Below, piece by piece: positions 1 to 5,359 of a stretch of DNA of 5,359 bases (positions are counted from its first letter, which is position 1; each line of letters begins with the position of its first letter). The notes under the pieces were generated by a model. It searched no databases. It was not told the DNA's origin and saw only the letters and a list, made by a program, of their open reading frames with translations. The stretch comes from Thermaceae bacterium. GTDB taxonomy: Bacteria; Deinococcota; Deinococci; Deinococcales; Marinithermaceae. The DNA is taken from the NCBI GenBank assembly GCA_027023115.1, contig JALVWZ010000005.1:1-5359 (forward strand). Direction: 5' to 3'. A program made the position numbers and the translations under genes.

Positions 1-37
1 GGCGCGGGAGGTAGCAGTAGCGGACGTGGAAACGCAC
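1..37 (-). CDS. possible 5' end of a further gene, cut by the window edge
   Basis: This is a tentative reading. From a GTG at 35-37 the minus strand stays open to the window edge and encodes 12 residues, MRFHVRYCYLPR. Nearly all of its codons end in C or G, which matches the real genes in this window, while the other minus-strand frames and the plus-strand frames look less biased. The start lies 27 nt after the DUF1501 stop codon, so the gene could be a third member of that transcription unit. A TAGGAT box (47-52, minus strand) or an AGGA lies about 10 nt upstream, but neither is a strong initiation signal. Twelve codons are too few to assign a family, and a non-coding edge is equally possible. 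Confidence 0.3.
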   Translation of the reverse strand, partial: MRFHVRYCYLPR

Positions 38-55
38 GGTAGGCCCATCCTACCG
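37..55 (-). terminator. small inverted repeat after DUF1501, possible weak terminator
   Basis: CGGTAGG (37-43) and CCTACCG (49-55) are perfect reverse complements separated by a 5-nt loop. The repeat begins 9 nt past the DUF1501 stop codon on the minus strand. The downstream minus-strand sequence is TGCGTTTCC, which is only weakly T-rich, so this would be a poor intrinsic terminator. It may instead be a hairpin at the start of the putative gene at the window edge, because the repeat reaches that gene's GTG, or it may be chance. Confidence 0.35.
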
Positions 56-64
56 CAGCCGCGT

Positions 65-1228
65 TTAGCCAAATAGCTTGAGGGGTGGTTGCGGCTCAGG
101 GAAAAGGCGCTCGGGCGAAGCGCCAATGAAAGCCGCGGCTCCGGCGTAGACGCTGCGAAAGTCCACCTGATACCGCAGGTCGCCGCCGTCGAGCTGGTCC
201 AGGTTGTACCCCGGCCCCTTCAAGCCACCGGCCTTTGGGCCGATGGCGAACATCAGGCCGCCCTTGCCATGGTCGGTGCCTCCGGAGGCGTTCTCGGCAA
301 CTCGCCTACCGAACTCGCTAAAGCCCAGTATCAAAACGTCGTCTTCGCGACCAAGGGCCTTTAGGTCTTGGGAAAAAGCGCTCAATCCCGTTGCCAGCTC
401 TTCCAACAGCAGCGGCTGGCGACGCAGTTGATCGGCGTGAGTGTCGAACCCGCCGATGGTCACGTAGTAGACGTTGGCGCCCAGGCCGCCGGCGATCATC
501 CGCGCCACGTCGCGCAGCGAGTTGCCAAAGCTGCCCTTGGGGTATTCGACGGCGGGCTGGTAGGGGCGCAGCCCCTGGACTCTGTGGGTATCCGCCAGTA
601 GCCGCGCCATTGCGTCACGAGTGGCCTGCAGGGGGCCGTCATAGGCTGCCTCCAGTCCTTTCTCGAAACGCTTCAGGGCCGGCTGCGGCAGGCGCAGCTT
701 GAAGCTCTCGAGGCTCCCGACGGCCACTCCCTCCATCTTCCGGCCGTGCAGCGCCAGCGGCGCGCTCAGGTCCAGGTCCACCGCGCAGAAGGGGTCTTCC
801 TTGTCGTCGAGCCAACGCCCCAGCCAGCCGCTGGCGGTCTTTCGCTCGGGGTCGGCGCTGTGCCAAACTGCCATCGAGACGAAGTGGCTGCGACTGGGGT
901 TGGGATAACCGACGGCGGGAATCAGTGCCAGGCGACCGCGCTCCCAAAGCGGCATAAGCGGCTTGAGTGAGGGGTGCAGGCCCAGACCCCCGCCAATGTC
1001 GAGAACCTTGGCGGGGTCGACGGCCAGGTTGGGGCGAACGCTGCGGTAGGCGCGTTCGCGGAACGGCACCAGGGTGTTGAGGGCGTCGTTGCCGCCGGTG
1101 AGCTGCAGGACCACCAAAATCTTCTCGCCGCCGGCGGCGGCGCGGGCGGTGCGCGCCAGGAGCGAGGGGGCTACGCCGCCCACGGCCAGCGTAGCCAGCA
1201 TTCGTTGCACGAAAATACGACGGTTCAT
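65..1228 (-). CDS. DUF1501 family exported protein (alkaline phosphatase/sulfatase-like fold)
   Basis: The product is 387 residues, usual for DUF1501, a family related to the alkaline phosphatase/sulfatase superfamily with no firmly assigned substrate. The N-terminus has a twin-arginine-type signal peptide: RRIF at 3-6, a hydrophobic stretch at about 11-24, and an Ala-rich cleavage region near 28-32. The family's conserved segments are present in order: GGNDALNT at 45-52, SRSHF at 112-116, GGFDTHADQ at 259-267, FSEFGRRV at 303-310, and TDHGKGG at 318-324. The Asp and His residues in these blocks are the likely metal or active-site positions by analogy, and no key position looks lost. I chose the ATG at 1228 because AAGGAGGT sits 4 nt upstream. 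A longer in-frame reading to 1303 would run back into DUF1800 and bury the signal peptide. The partner gene DUF1800 ends 10 nt upstream, so the two are probably translationally coupled. The family call is firm, and the biochemical role is unknown. Confidence 0.93.
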   Translation of the reverse strand: MNRRIFVQRMLATLAVGGVAPSLLARTARAAAGGEKILVVLQLTGGNDALNTLVPFRERAYRSVRPNLAVDPAKVLDIGGGLGLHPSLKPLMPLWERGRLALIPAVGYPNPSRSHFVSMAVWHSADPERKTASGWLGRWLDDKEDPFCAVDLDLSAPLALHGRKMEGVAVGSLESFKLRLPQPALKRFEKGLEAAYDGPLQATRDAMARLLADTHRVQGLRPYQPAVEYPKGSFGNSLRDVARMIAGGLGANVYYVTIGGFDTHADQLRRQPLLLEELATGLSAFSQDLKALGREDDVLILGFSEFGRRVAENASGGTDHGKGGLMFAIGPKAGGLKGPGYNLDQLDGGDLRYQVDFRSVYAGAAAFIGASPERLFPEPQPPLKLFG

Positions 1229-1232
1229 GTCA

Positions 1233-1240
1233 ACCTCCTT
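1233..1240 (-). promoter_or_regulatory. near-perfect ribosome binding site of the DUF1501 gene, overlapping the DUF1800 stop
   Basis: The minus strand reads AAGGAGGT, an 8-base match to the usual 16S anti-Shine-Dalgarno sequence, 4 nt before the ATG at 1226-1228. The first two bases of this site are the last two bases of the TAA stop of the upstream DUF1800 gene (1239-1241). Ribosomes terminating on DUF1800 therefore finish on top of the DUF1501 initiation site. This settles the start codon and implies coupled translation. Confidence 0.9.
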
Positions 1241-2396
1241 AAAGCATCTGCGCGGCGGGTAGGACCGCGGCGTAAGCGTCGCCGCCGCCGGCGAAGACCG
1301 CAAGGTCGCTTTCCTCGGTGATCAAAAGTGGCAATGCGTTGAGGCGCATCAGTAAAGCGGCGTCGCCAAGCCAGGCCTGGCCTGAGGGCCAGCCGTCCAC
1401 TCCGGGTGGCTGGAAGGGTATCTGGCCGGTGCCGAGGAAGTAGCGCGTCAGCGGGCGGCGCTCCGGCTGTTTGCCGACGTAGAGTAGCCCCACCAGGTAT
1501 TCCAGCGGCGACTTGACCAGGGCAAAGCGCGCCGCGGGCGCATAGAAGGCCTCGTGGGTGAACAGCCAGCGCAGAAAGCCGTAGCCGCCCTCGAGCCGGT
1601 ACACTTCGGCGGCGCGCTGGATGAGCGCTTCGTCCGGTTCCGGGGCAAGGTAGAAGCGCAGCAGTTTGCCAGCCAGACGGCGATAGGTTTGGGGATGTTC
1701 GCTAAGGATAGTCAGCACGTCCTCGCCGCCTTCGATGGTGCGGCCCAGGTATTTCTTGGGGCTGTCGTCGTGCCAGGCGCGCCGGAATACGAACTCGACA
1801 GGACGGCCTTTCTGGCGCGCCAGGCGCGGCGGGGTAATCGACCAGCCGGTAAAGGCGCGGGCGGCGGCCTTGACGTCGGCCTCGCTATAATGGCCCTCAC
1901 CCAGGGTGAAGAGTTCCATCAGCTCGCGAGCCCAGTTTTCGTTGGGGTGTTTCTTTTTGCTCTTGGCGTTGTCCAGGTAGATGAGCATTGCCGGATCGCG
2001 GGCGATGGCGTTCAACAGGTCGGGGAATCTGCCCGGGCCCAGCCGTCGCAGGGTTCGTTGCTGCTCCCACATCAACCTGCCGATCTTGACCTTGCGAATT
2101 TCGCTGGTAAAATGACCGCTCCAAAAGAGAACCAACCGCTCGGCCGCAGGCGTGGGGGTGCTGAGCCAGTGGTCAATCCAGGCGGCGGCCAGGGCGCGGT
2201 GTTCTTTGGCGCGGTTTGGCTTCTCCCCGGTTTCGAAGCGTGGCTCGGGGGGAGAAGCCGGTTCGGCCAGCAAATGATCAACGGCGGCGGCCAAGCCCAT
2301 TTCTGCCAGGGCCTCGGCCTCGCTGCGGTTGCCGCGAGCGGCGGCGCGCCTGAGCAGGTGGGCCGCATCTTCGGGGGTGAACTTGCCTGTGTACAT
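1239..2396 (-). CDS. DUF1800 family protein
   Basis: The product is 385 residues and belongs to DUF1800, a family of unknown biochemical function usually encoded beside DUF1501. Recognisable family blocks are AAHLLRRAA at 11-19, FWSGHF at 91-96, DPAMLIYLDN at 134-143, NENWARELMELFTLGEGHY at 152-170, AFTGW at 181-185, and PPGVDGWP at 330-337. The protein is at the short end for this family and starts almost directly at the first conserved block, with no signal peptide or membrane segment. The start is well fixed: AGGAGG lies 4 nt upstream of the ATG, and an in-frame TGA at 2406-2408 rules out upstream extension. The gene follows ftsK after a 74-nt gap and its stop overlaps the DUF1501 ribosome binding site. 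The family call is firm, but location and role are open; see the finding on its missing export signal. Confidence 0.92.
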   Translation of the reverse strand: MYTGKFTPEDAAHLLRRAAARGNRSEAEALAEMGLAAAVDHLLAEPASPPEPRFETGEKPNRAKEHRALAAAWIDHWLSTPTPAAERLVLFWSGHFTSEIRKVKIGRLMWEQQRTLRRLGPGRFPDLLNAIARDPAMLIYLDNAKSKKKHPNENWARELMELFTLGEGHYSEADVKAAARAFTGWSITPPRLARQKGRPVEFVFRRAWHDDSPKKYLGRTIEGGEDVLTILSEHPQTYRRLAGKLLRFYLAPEPDEALIQRAAEVYRLEGGYGFLRWLFTHEAFYAPAARFALVKSPLEYLVGLLYVGKQPERRPLTRYFLGTGQIPFQPPGVDGWPSGQAWLGDAALLMRLNALPLLITEESDLAVFAGGGDAYAAVLPAAQML

Positions 2397-2400
2397 AAGG

Positions 2401-2407
2401 CCTCCTC
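2401..2407 (-). promoter_or_regulatory. ribosome binding site of the DUF1800 gene
   Basis: GAGGAGG on the minus strand lies 4 nt before the ATG at 2394-2396. It overlaps the in-frame TGA at 2406-2408. The strong site confirms the chosen start and contrasts with ftsK, which has no such sequence. Confidence 0.85.
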
Positions 2408-2419
2408 AAGACCCACGCT

Positions 2420-2447
2420 ATTACTGCCCCCTCGCCGCAGCGGTGAA
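2420..2447 (-). promoter_or_regulatory. weak promoter candidate for the DUF1800-DUF1501 pair
   Basis: On the minus strand TTCACC (2442-2447) and AGTAAT (2420-2425) are separated by 16 nt, and each matches four of six bases of the -35 and -10 consensus. The position would give a short leader containing the ribosome binding site. The match is modest, and readthrough from ftsK is an equally good explanation for expression because no clear terminator separates them. Confidence 0.25.
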
Positions 2448-2470
2448 TGGGGGATTAAGGGAGGTTAATA

Positions 2471-5203
2471 CTAACCAAAGTATTCTTCGAGTTGGTCGGG
2501 GGTTATCAGCACCTCACGTGGTTTGGAGCCCTGGTGGGGGCCGACGATGCCCATTGCCTCGAGCAGGTCCATCAGCTTGCCAGCGCGGGCGTGACCCACC
2601 GAGAGGCGGCGTTGTAGGCGGCTTACCGAGGCCTGCCCTTCCTCCACCACTATCTCGGCGGCCCGCTTCAGGTAGGGGTCGGAAAAGTCGAGCGGCAGCT
2701 CGCCCTGGATGGCATTGGTATTGACCCCCAGCGCCAAGGGGCCGTCAAAGTCGGCGCCGTAGGCCTCGCCGAAGGCGTCGGCGAACTCCTGTTCGCGCAG
2801 GAAGTCGGTAACGCGGCGGATCTCGCGGTCGGAGAGGAAGGGCCCCTGCAGGCGCACCGGCTTGGCCAAGCCCGGCTGGTGGAAGAGCATGTCGCCCTGG
2901 CCAATGAGGCGTTCGGCGCCGGTACTGTCGAGGATGGTGCGCGAGTCGTGGCTGCTGGAAACGGCAAAGGCAATGCGGGCGGGAATGTTGACCTTGATAA
3001 GGCTGGTCAGGATGTCCACGCTGGGGCGCTGGGTGGCCAGGATCAGGTGCATGCCGGTGGCCCGCGCCATCTGGGCCAGGCGCAGGATGGCCTGTTCCAC
3101 CTCCTTGGGGCTGGTGATCATCAGGTCGGCCAGCTCGTCGATGACGATGACAAGCATCGGTAGCTCGGGCTCGCCCAACTCGCGCATCTTGGCGTTGAAC
3201 TGTTCCAGGTTGCGCGCTCCCACCTGGCTCATCATCTTGTAGCGCCGTTCCATGTGGGCGACCGCTCCCAGCAGTACGCCGGCGGCGTCAGCCGGGTTGG
3301 TGACCACCCCGCGCACCAGGTGGGGGATGCCGTCGTAGGGGGTGAGCTCGACCATCTTCGGGTCCACCATCAAAAGCCGCAATTCGGCCGGCTGGTAGCG
3401 ATAGAGCAGGCTCATCACCAGGGTGTTGACGCAGACCGACTTGCCGGAGCCGGTAGAGCCGGCGATTAACAGGTGGGGCATGCCCGCCAGGTCACGCACC
3501 CACATCTCGCCGTCGATGCTCTTGCCCAGGATGAGCGGCAGGCGGGCCTTGCTGCGCTGGTAGGCGGGGTGCGTCAGCGCTTCGGAAAAGCGAACCAGCT
3601 CGCGGTCGGCGTTGGGAACCTCGAGACCAATCACGTGCTTACCGGGAATGGGCGCTTCCACGCGTACCGATCCGACCGCCAGAGCCCGGGCGATGTCGTT
3701 GGCAAGGCCGGCGATGCGGCTTATCTTCTCGCCCGGAGCTGGTTCCACCTCGAAGCGGGTCACGCTTGGCCCGCGAGCCCAGGCCACCACCCGGGCGGAG
3801 AGGTTGAAGTGGGAGAGGGTTTCGTTGATTATCTGCGCGCGACGTTCGGCCTCGGCCTCGAGCTGAGCGCCGTTTTCGTCCTGAGGATCGGGCGGGTCGA
3901 GCAGCTCCAGTGGCGGCAGACCGGGAGCGCTGGGAACGGTCTTGGGCGGGATGGAACGGGGTTTGGGGGCTGACTTGGGTGGCTGAGTTTTGTCCCTTGG
4001 CGCTTCTTTCGTTTCGGCCTGCTCCCCGACTACCTGCGGCGGGGTGGAAACCAAGCCGTTTTGCTTGAGAACCAGCAGGGCGGCGGGGTGATAATCCTGC
4101 GGCTGGCGCTCGGCCCAGGCCACCCAGCTTTCCCAGGCCTCGGCGCGGTTGGCGACCTCCTCGTAAGACTCGTGCAGGTTGGTCCAGTCACTCTTCCGGC
4201 CGGCCAGAGCCCGTTCTACGGCGGCGATGCGGCCGAAGTTGGCCTCGAGGCGCTCGGCGTCGCGACTGGATGCGCGTTGCAGGCGCAGGTACTGTTTTTT
4301 CAGGGCGGCGACCTCCAGTAGGAGCGCCTTACGGCGTGCTTCAAGCTCGGTAAGCAGGGGCCCTTCGCCGGTCAGGGGATTGGCCAGGAGGCGGCTCAAC
4401 GCCTCGATATCGGAGATGATGGGGCTGGCTTCGGCGCGTAGGCGCGCCAGCAGTTCGGCGGCGCGTTGCTTTTGAAAGTCTGCGATTGTCTTGCGGTAGG
4501 CCTCGAGAGTGTCTTCATCGGCTGCCGCCGGTCTGCGTGCGATCCGCGTCAGTTCTTCACTCAGCTCGCGTAAATGGTCGTGTTCTGGGTATTGAGTCGC
4601 CAGCTCGTCCACCTGGTTCTTCATCTGCCTGGCGGCGCGGCGCAGCCCGTCAAAGTCGCGCTTTTGAGCACCGGCACGGCCCAGAGCCGCTACTAAGCGC
4701 GCGCCGCTGTTTAACCCCAGCTTGAGGGTTTGCAAAAGCCCCCAAAACGGCGGCTTGCGCAACCACAAGTCGAGCACCAGCCAAGCCGCCAAGGCCGGCA
4801 GGAGCAGGCCGGCGTTGCCGAGCTTGCCAGACAGCCAGGAGGCGGCGAACCTGCCCCAGTAACCGGCGTAATTGGGAGCCAGGTAGCTGGCGTAAGGCAT
4901 TAGCGCATAGCCGAAGAGGGTGCCAAAGAGGGTGTGGCGCAGAATGCCGCGAACCGGCTTTTGCAAGAGTAACCAAACGCCGGCTGCTGCCAGCGGTAGC
5001 GGTGTCAGGTAGGCCAGGAAGCCGGTGTAATCGAGGAGTCGCCGGCGCAGCCACGAGCCCCAGTCGCCCGACAGGGGAGAGGCCGGGTAGAGCGACGCCG
5101 CTAAAAAGAGGGAGCTCCCCAACAACACCAACGACAGCGCTTCCAGGTCGCCGCGGCCAAGTAGCGCGCGGCCTTTCTTGTTCTTACGACCCTTACCGGC
5201 CAC
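2471..5203 (-). CDS. ftsK: DNA translocase FtsK/SpoIIIE
   Basis: This is a 910-residue septum-anchored, ATP-driven double-stranded DNA pump that moves chromosome termini out of the closing division septum. The N-terminus is basic (KGRKNKKGR) and is followed by four probable membrane segments near 20-42, 60-81, 86-107 and 129-148. Residues about 176-370 form a charged, helix-rich, probably coiled-coil linker, followed by a Pro/Lys-rich stretch at about 398-440. The motor follows: an FtsK alpha-like region from about 448, Walker A GSTGSGKS at 582-589, Walker B with DE at 689-690 ([11 protein letters not shown]), and LATQRPSVD at 722-730. The gamma winged helix covers about 841-902, with [19 protein letters not shown] as its DNA-reading part. 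All domains are complete. The start is GTG at 5201-5203 with no Shine-Dalgarno sequence; a TAGAAT box 7 nt upstream suggests a leaderless mRNA. The upstream ompH-like gene is closed off by a terminator, so ftsK probably has its own promoter. SpoIIIE and FtsK are the same family, and I use ftsK because of the septal-type four-segment N-terminus. Confidence 0.96.
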   Translation of the reverse strand: MAGKGRKNKKGRALLGRGDLEALSLVLLGSSLFLAASLYPASPLSGDWGSWLRRRLLDYTGFLAYLTPLPLAAAGVWLLLQKPVRGILRHTLFGTLFGYALMPYASYLAPNYAGYWGRFAASWLSGKLGNAGLLLPALAAWLVLDLWLRKPPFWGLLQTLKLGLNSGARLVAALGRAGAQKRDFDGLRRAARQMKNQVDELATQYPEHDHLRELSEELTRIARRPAAADEDTLEAYRKTIADFQKQRAAELLARLRAEASPIISDIEALSRLLANPLTGEGPLLTELEARRKALLLEVAALKKQYLRLQRASSRDAERLEANFGRIAAVERALAGRKSDWTNLHESYEEVANRAEAWESWVAWAERQPQDYHPAALLVLKQNGLVSTPPQVVGEQAETKEAPRDKTQPPKSAPKPRSIPPKTVPSAPGLPPLELLDPPDPQDENGAQLEAEAERRAQIINETLSHFNLSARVVAWARGPSVTRFEVEPAPGEKISRIAGLANDIARALAVGSVRVEAPIPGKHVIGLEVPNADRELVRFSEALTHPAYQRSKARLPLILGKSIDGEMWVRDLAGMPHLLIAGSTGSGKSVCVNTLVMSLLYRYQPAELRLLMVDPKMVELTPYDGIPHLVRGVVTNPADAAGVLLGAVAHMERRYKMMSQVGARNLEQFNAKMRELGEPELPMLVIVIDELADLMITSPKEVEQAILRLAQMARATGMHLILATQRPSVDILTSLIKVNIPARIAFAVSSSHDSRTILDSTGAERLIGQGDMLFHQPGLAKPVRLQGPFLSDREIRRVTDFLREQEFADAFGEAYGADFDGPLALGVNTNAIQGELPLDFSDPYLKRAAEIVVEEGQASVSRLQRRLSVGHARAGKLMDLLEAMGIVGPHQGSKPREVLITPDQLEEYFG

Positions 5204-5210
5204 GAACCGT

Positions 5211-5216
5211 ATTCTA
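5211..5216 (-). promoter_or_regulatory. -10 box of a probable leaderless ftsK promoter
   Basis: TAGAAT on the minus strand differs from TATAAT at one base. It ends 7 nt before the ftsK GTG (5204-5210 between), which would place transcription initiation at or next to the start codon. No Shine-Dalgarno sequence lies upstream of the GTG, in line with leaderless translation. No good -35 element appears at the usual distance, where the terminator stem lies instead. If ftsK actually starts at a later codon, this would be an ordinary promoter. Confidence 0.5.
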
Positions 5217-5220
5217 CCGG

Positions 5221-5256
5221 GAAAAATGAAGCCGCCCGCGCTGGCGCGGGCGGCTT
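5221..5256 (-). terminator. rho-independent terminator of the ompH-like gene
   Basis: A perfect 12-bp stem, AAGCCGCCCGCG (5229-5240) with CGCGGGCGGCTT (5245-5256), encloses a 4-nt loop. On the minus strand it is followed by CATTTTTC (5221-5228), giving a T-tract after the stem. It lies 12 nt past the stop codon of the upstream gene. The plus-strand side has no T-run, so it acts on minus-strand transcription. Confidence 0.88.
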
Positions 5257-5268
5257 GCGGGCCAAAGA

Positions 5269-5359
5269 TTACTTTTTGGCGGACAGAGCGCGGATGACCA
5301 GATCGGTAACGTCCACGTCGGGCGAGGCGTAAACGATGAGCCCCGACTGGCCGGCGACG
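5269..5359 (-). CDS. OmpH/Skp-family periplasmic chaperone, C-terminal end only
   Basis: Only the last 29 codons and a TAA stop (5269-5271) are in the window; the gene continues beyond 5359. The fragment contains [20 protein letters not shown] and ends in SAKK. The pattern 'G-hydrophobic-(I/V)-YA-x-P-x-(L/V)-D-(I/V)-TD-x-VI-x-x-L' is the familiar C-terminal signature of OmpH/Skp proteins, which are small exported chaperones that hold unfolded outer-membrane proteins in the periplasm. The codons are G/C-ending like those of the other genes. Terminator placement right after the stop supports this as a genuine gene end. The N-terminal signal peptide and coiled-coil tentacles that would confirm the family lie outside the window. 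Confidence 0.72.
   Translation of the reverse strand, partial: VAGQSGLIVYASPDVDVTDLVIRALSAKK

Noticed and set aside
1120..1150. GC-rich CCGCCGGCGG-type simple repeat
   Set aside because: It encodes the Ala/Arg-rich signal peptide end of DUF1501 and is explained by codon bias, with no separate repeat structure.
1229..1303. Longer N-terminus for DUF1501 from an upstream ATG at 1303
   Set aside because: It would overlap the DUF1800 coding end and place 25 residues before the signal peptide. The AAGGAGGT 4 nt before the ATG at 1228 decides the start.
2426..2460. Inverted repeat CCCCC...GGGGG between ftsK and DUF1800 as an ftsK terminator
   Set aside because: The outer stem is only 5 bp around an imperfect inner stem, and no T-tract follows on the minus strand, so I do not call termination here.
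1554..2468. 304-codon open frame on the plus strand, antisense to DUF1800
   Set aside because: It lies opposite a gene with clear family motifs and a strong ribosome binding site, has no recognisable domain, and long antisense frames are expected in GC-rich DNA with G/C-ending codons.
3473..3973. 166-codon plus-strand frame and other plus-strand frames across 2862-4725
   Set aside because: They lie opposite the conserved ftsK motor and linker, show no family features, and are shadows of a GC-rich coding strand.
1..5359. An undescribed defence, mobile or RNA-based system
   Set aside because: All sizeable coding space is taken by known families. There are no direct repeats, transposase, integrase, phage-like genes or structured non-coding RNA signal. 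The least understood element is the DUF1800/DUF1501 pair, which is widespread and not specific to this window.

Overview
This is a GC-rich bacterial window with very strong G/C preference at third codon positions, and all well-supported genes lie on the minus strand. Read in the direction of transcription (high to low coordinates), it holds: the last 29 codons of a gene whose product resembles the C-terminus of OmpH/Skp periplasmic chaperones; a strong intrinsic terminator; a complete ftsK (910 codons, GTG start); a DUF1800 protein (385 codons); a DUF1501 protein (387 codons); and possibly the first codons of another gene at the window edge.

The organism is not certain. OmpH points to a diderm (two-membrane) cell. 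The FtsK C-terminal domain resembles the SpoIIIE/actinobacterial type more than the enterobacterial one. ftsK has no Shine-Dalgarno sequence but has a TAGAAT -10-like box 7 nt before its start codon, an arrangement typical of leaderless mRNAs. Together these fit the Deinococcota (Thermus/Meiothermus/Oceanithermus-like), but this is inference and not proof.

Layout: 5269-5359 is the ompH-like 3' end. The 65-nt gap 5204-5268 holds its terminator (5221-5256) and the probable ftsK promoter (5211-5216). ftsK fills 2471-5203. A 74-nt gap (2397-2470) has no convincing terminator and only a weak promoter candidate. DUF1800 (1239-2396) and DUF1501 (65-1228) form a tight pair: the DUF1800 stop codon overlaps the near-perfect Shine-Dalgarno sequence of DUF1501. 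A small hairpin (37-55) follows DUF1501.

FtsK is the septal DNA translocase that clears chromosome ends during division, and OmpH is an envelope chaperone. The DUF1800/DUF1501 pair is a widespread but functionally uncharacterised two-gene unit. Here DUF1501 has a twin-arginine-type signal peptide, while DUF1800 has no signal peptide and cannot be extended upstream. That raises the possibility that DUF1800 stays in the cytoplasm or is carried out with its partner. I see no mobile element, CRISPR array, tRNA or rRNA. No stretch over 300 bases lacks a gene.
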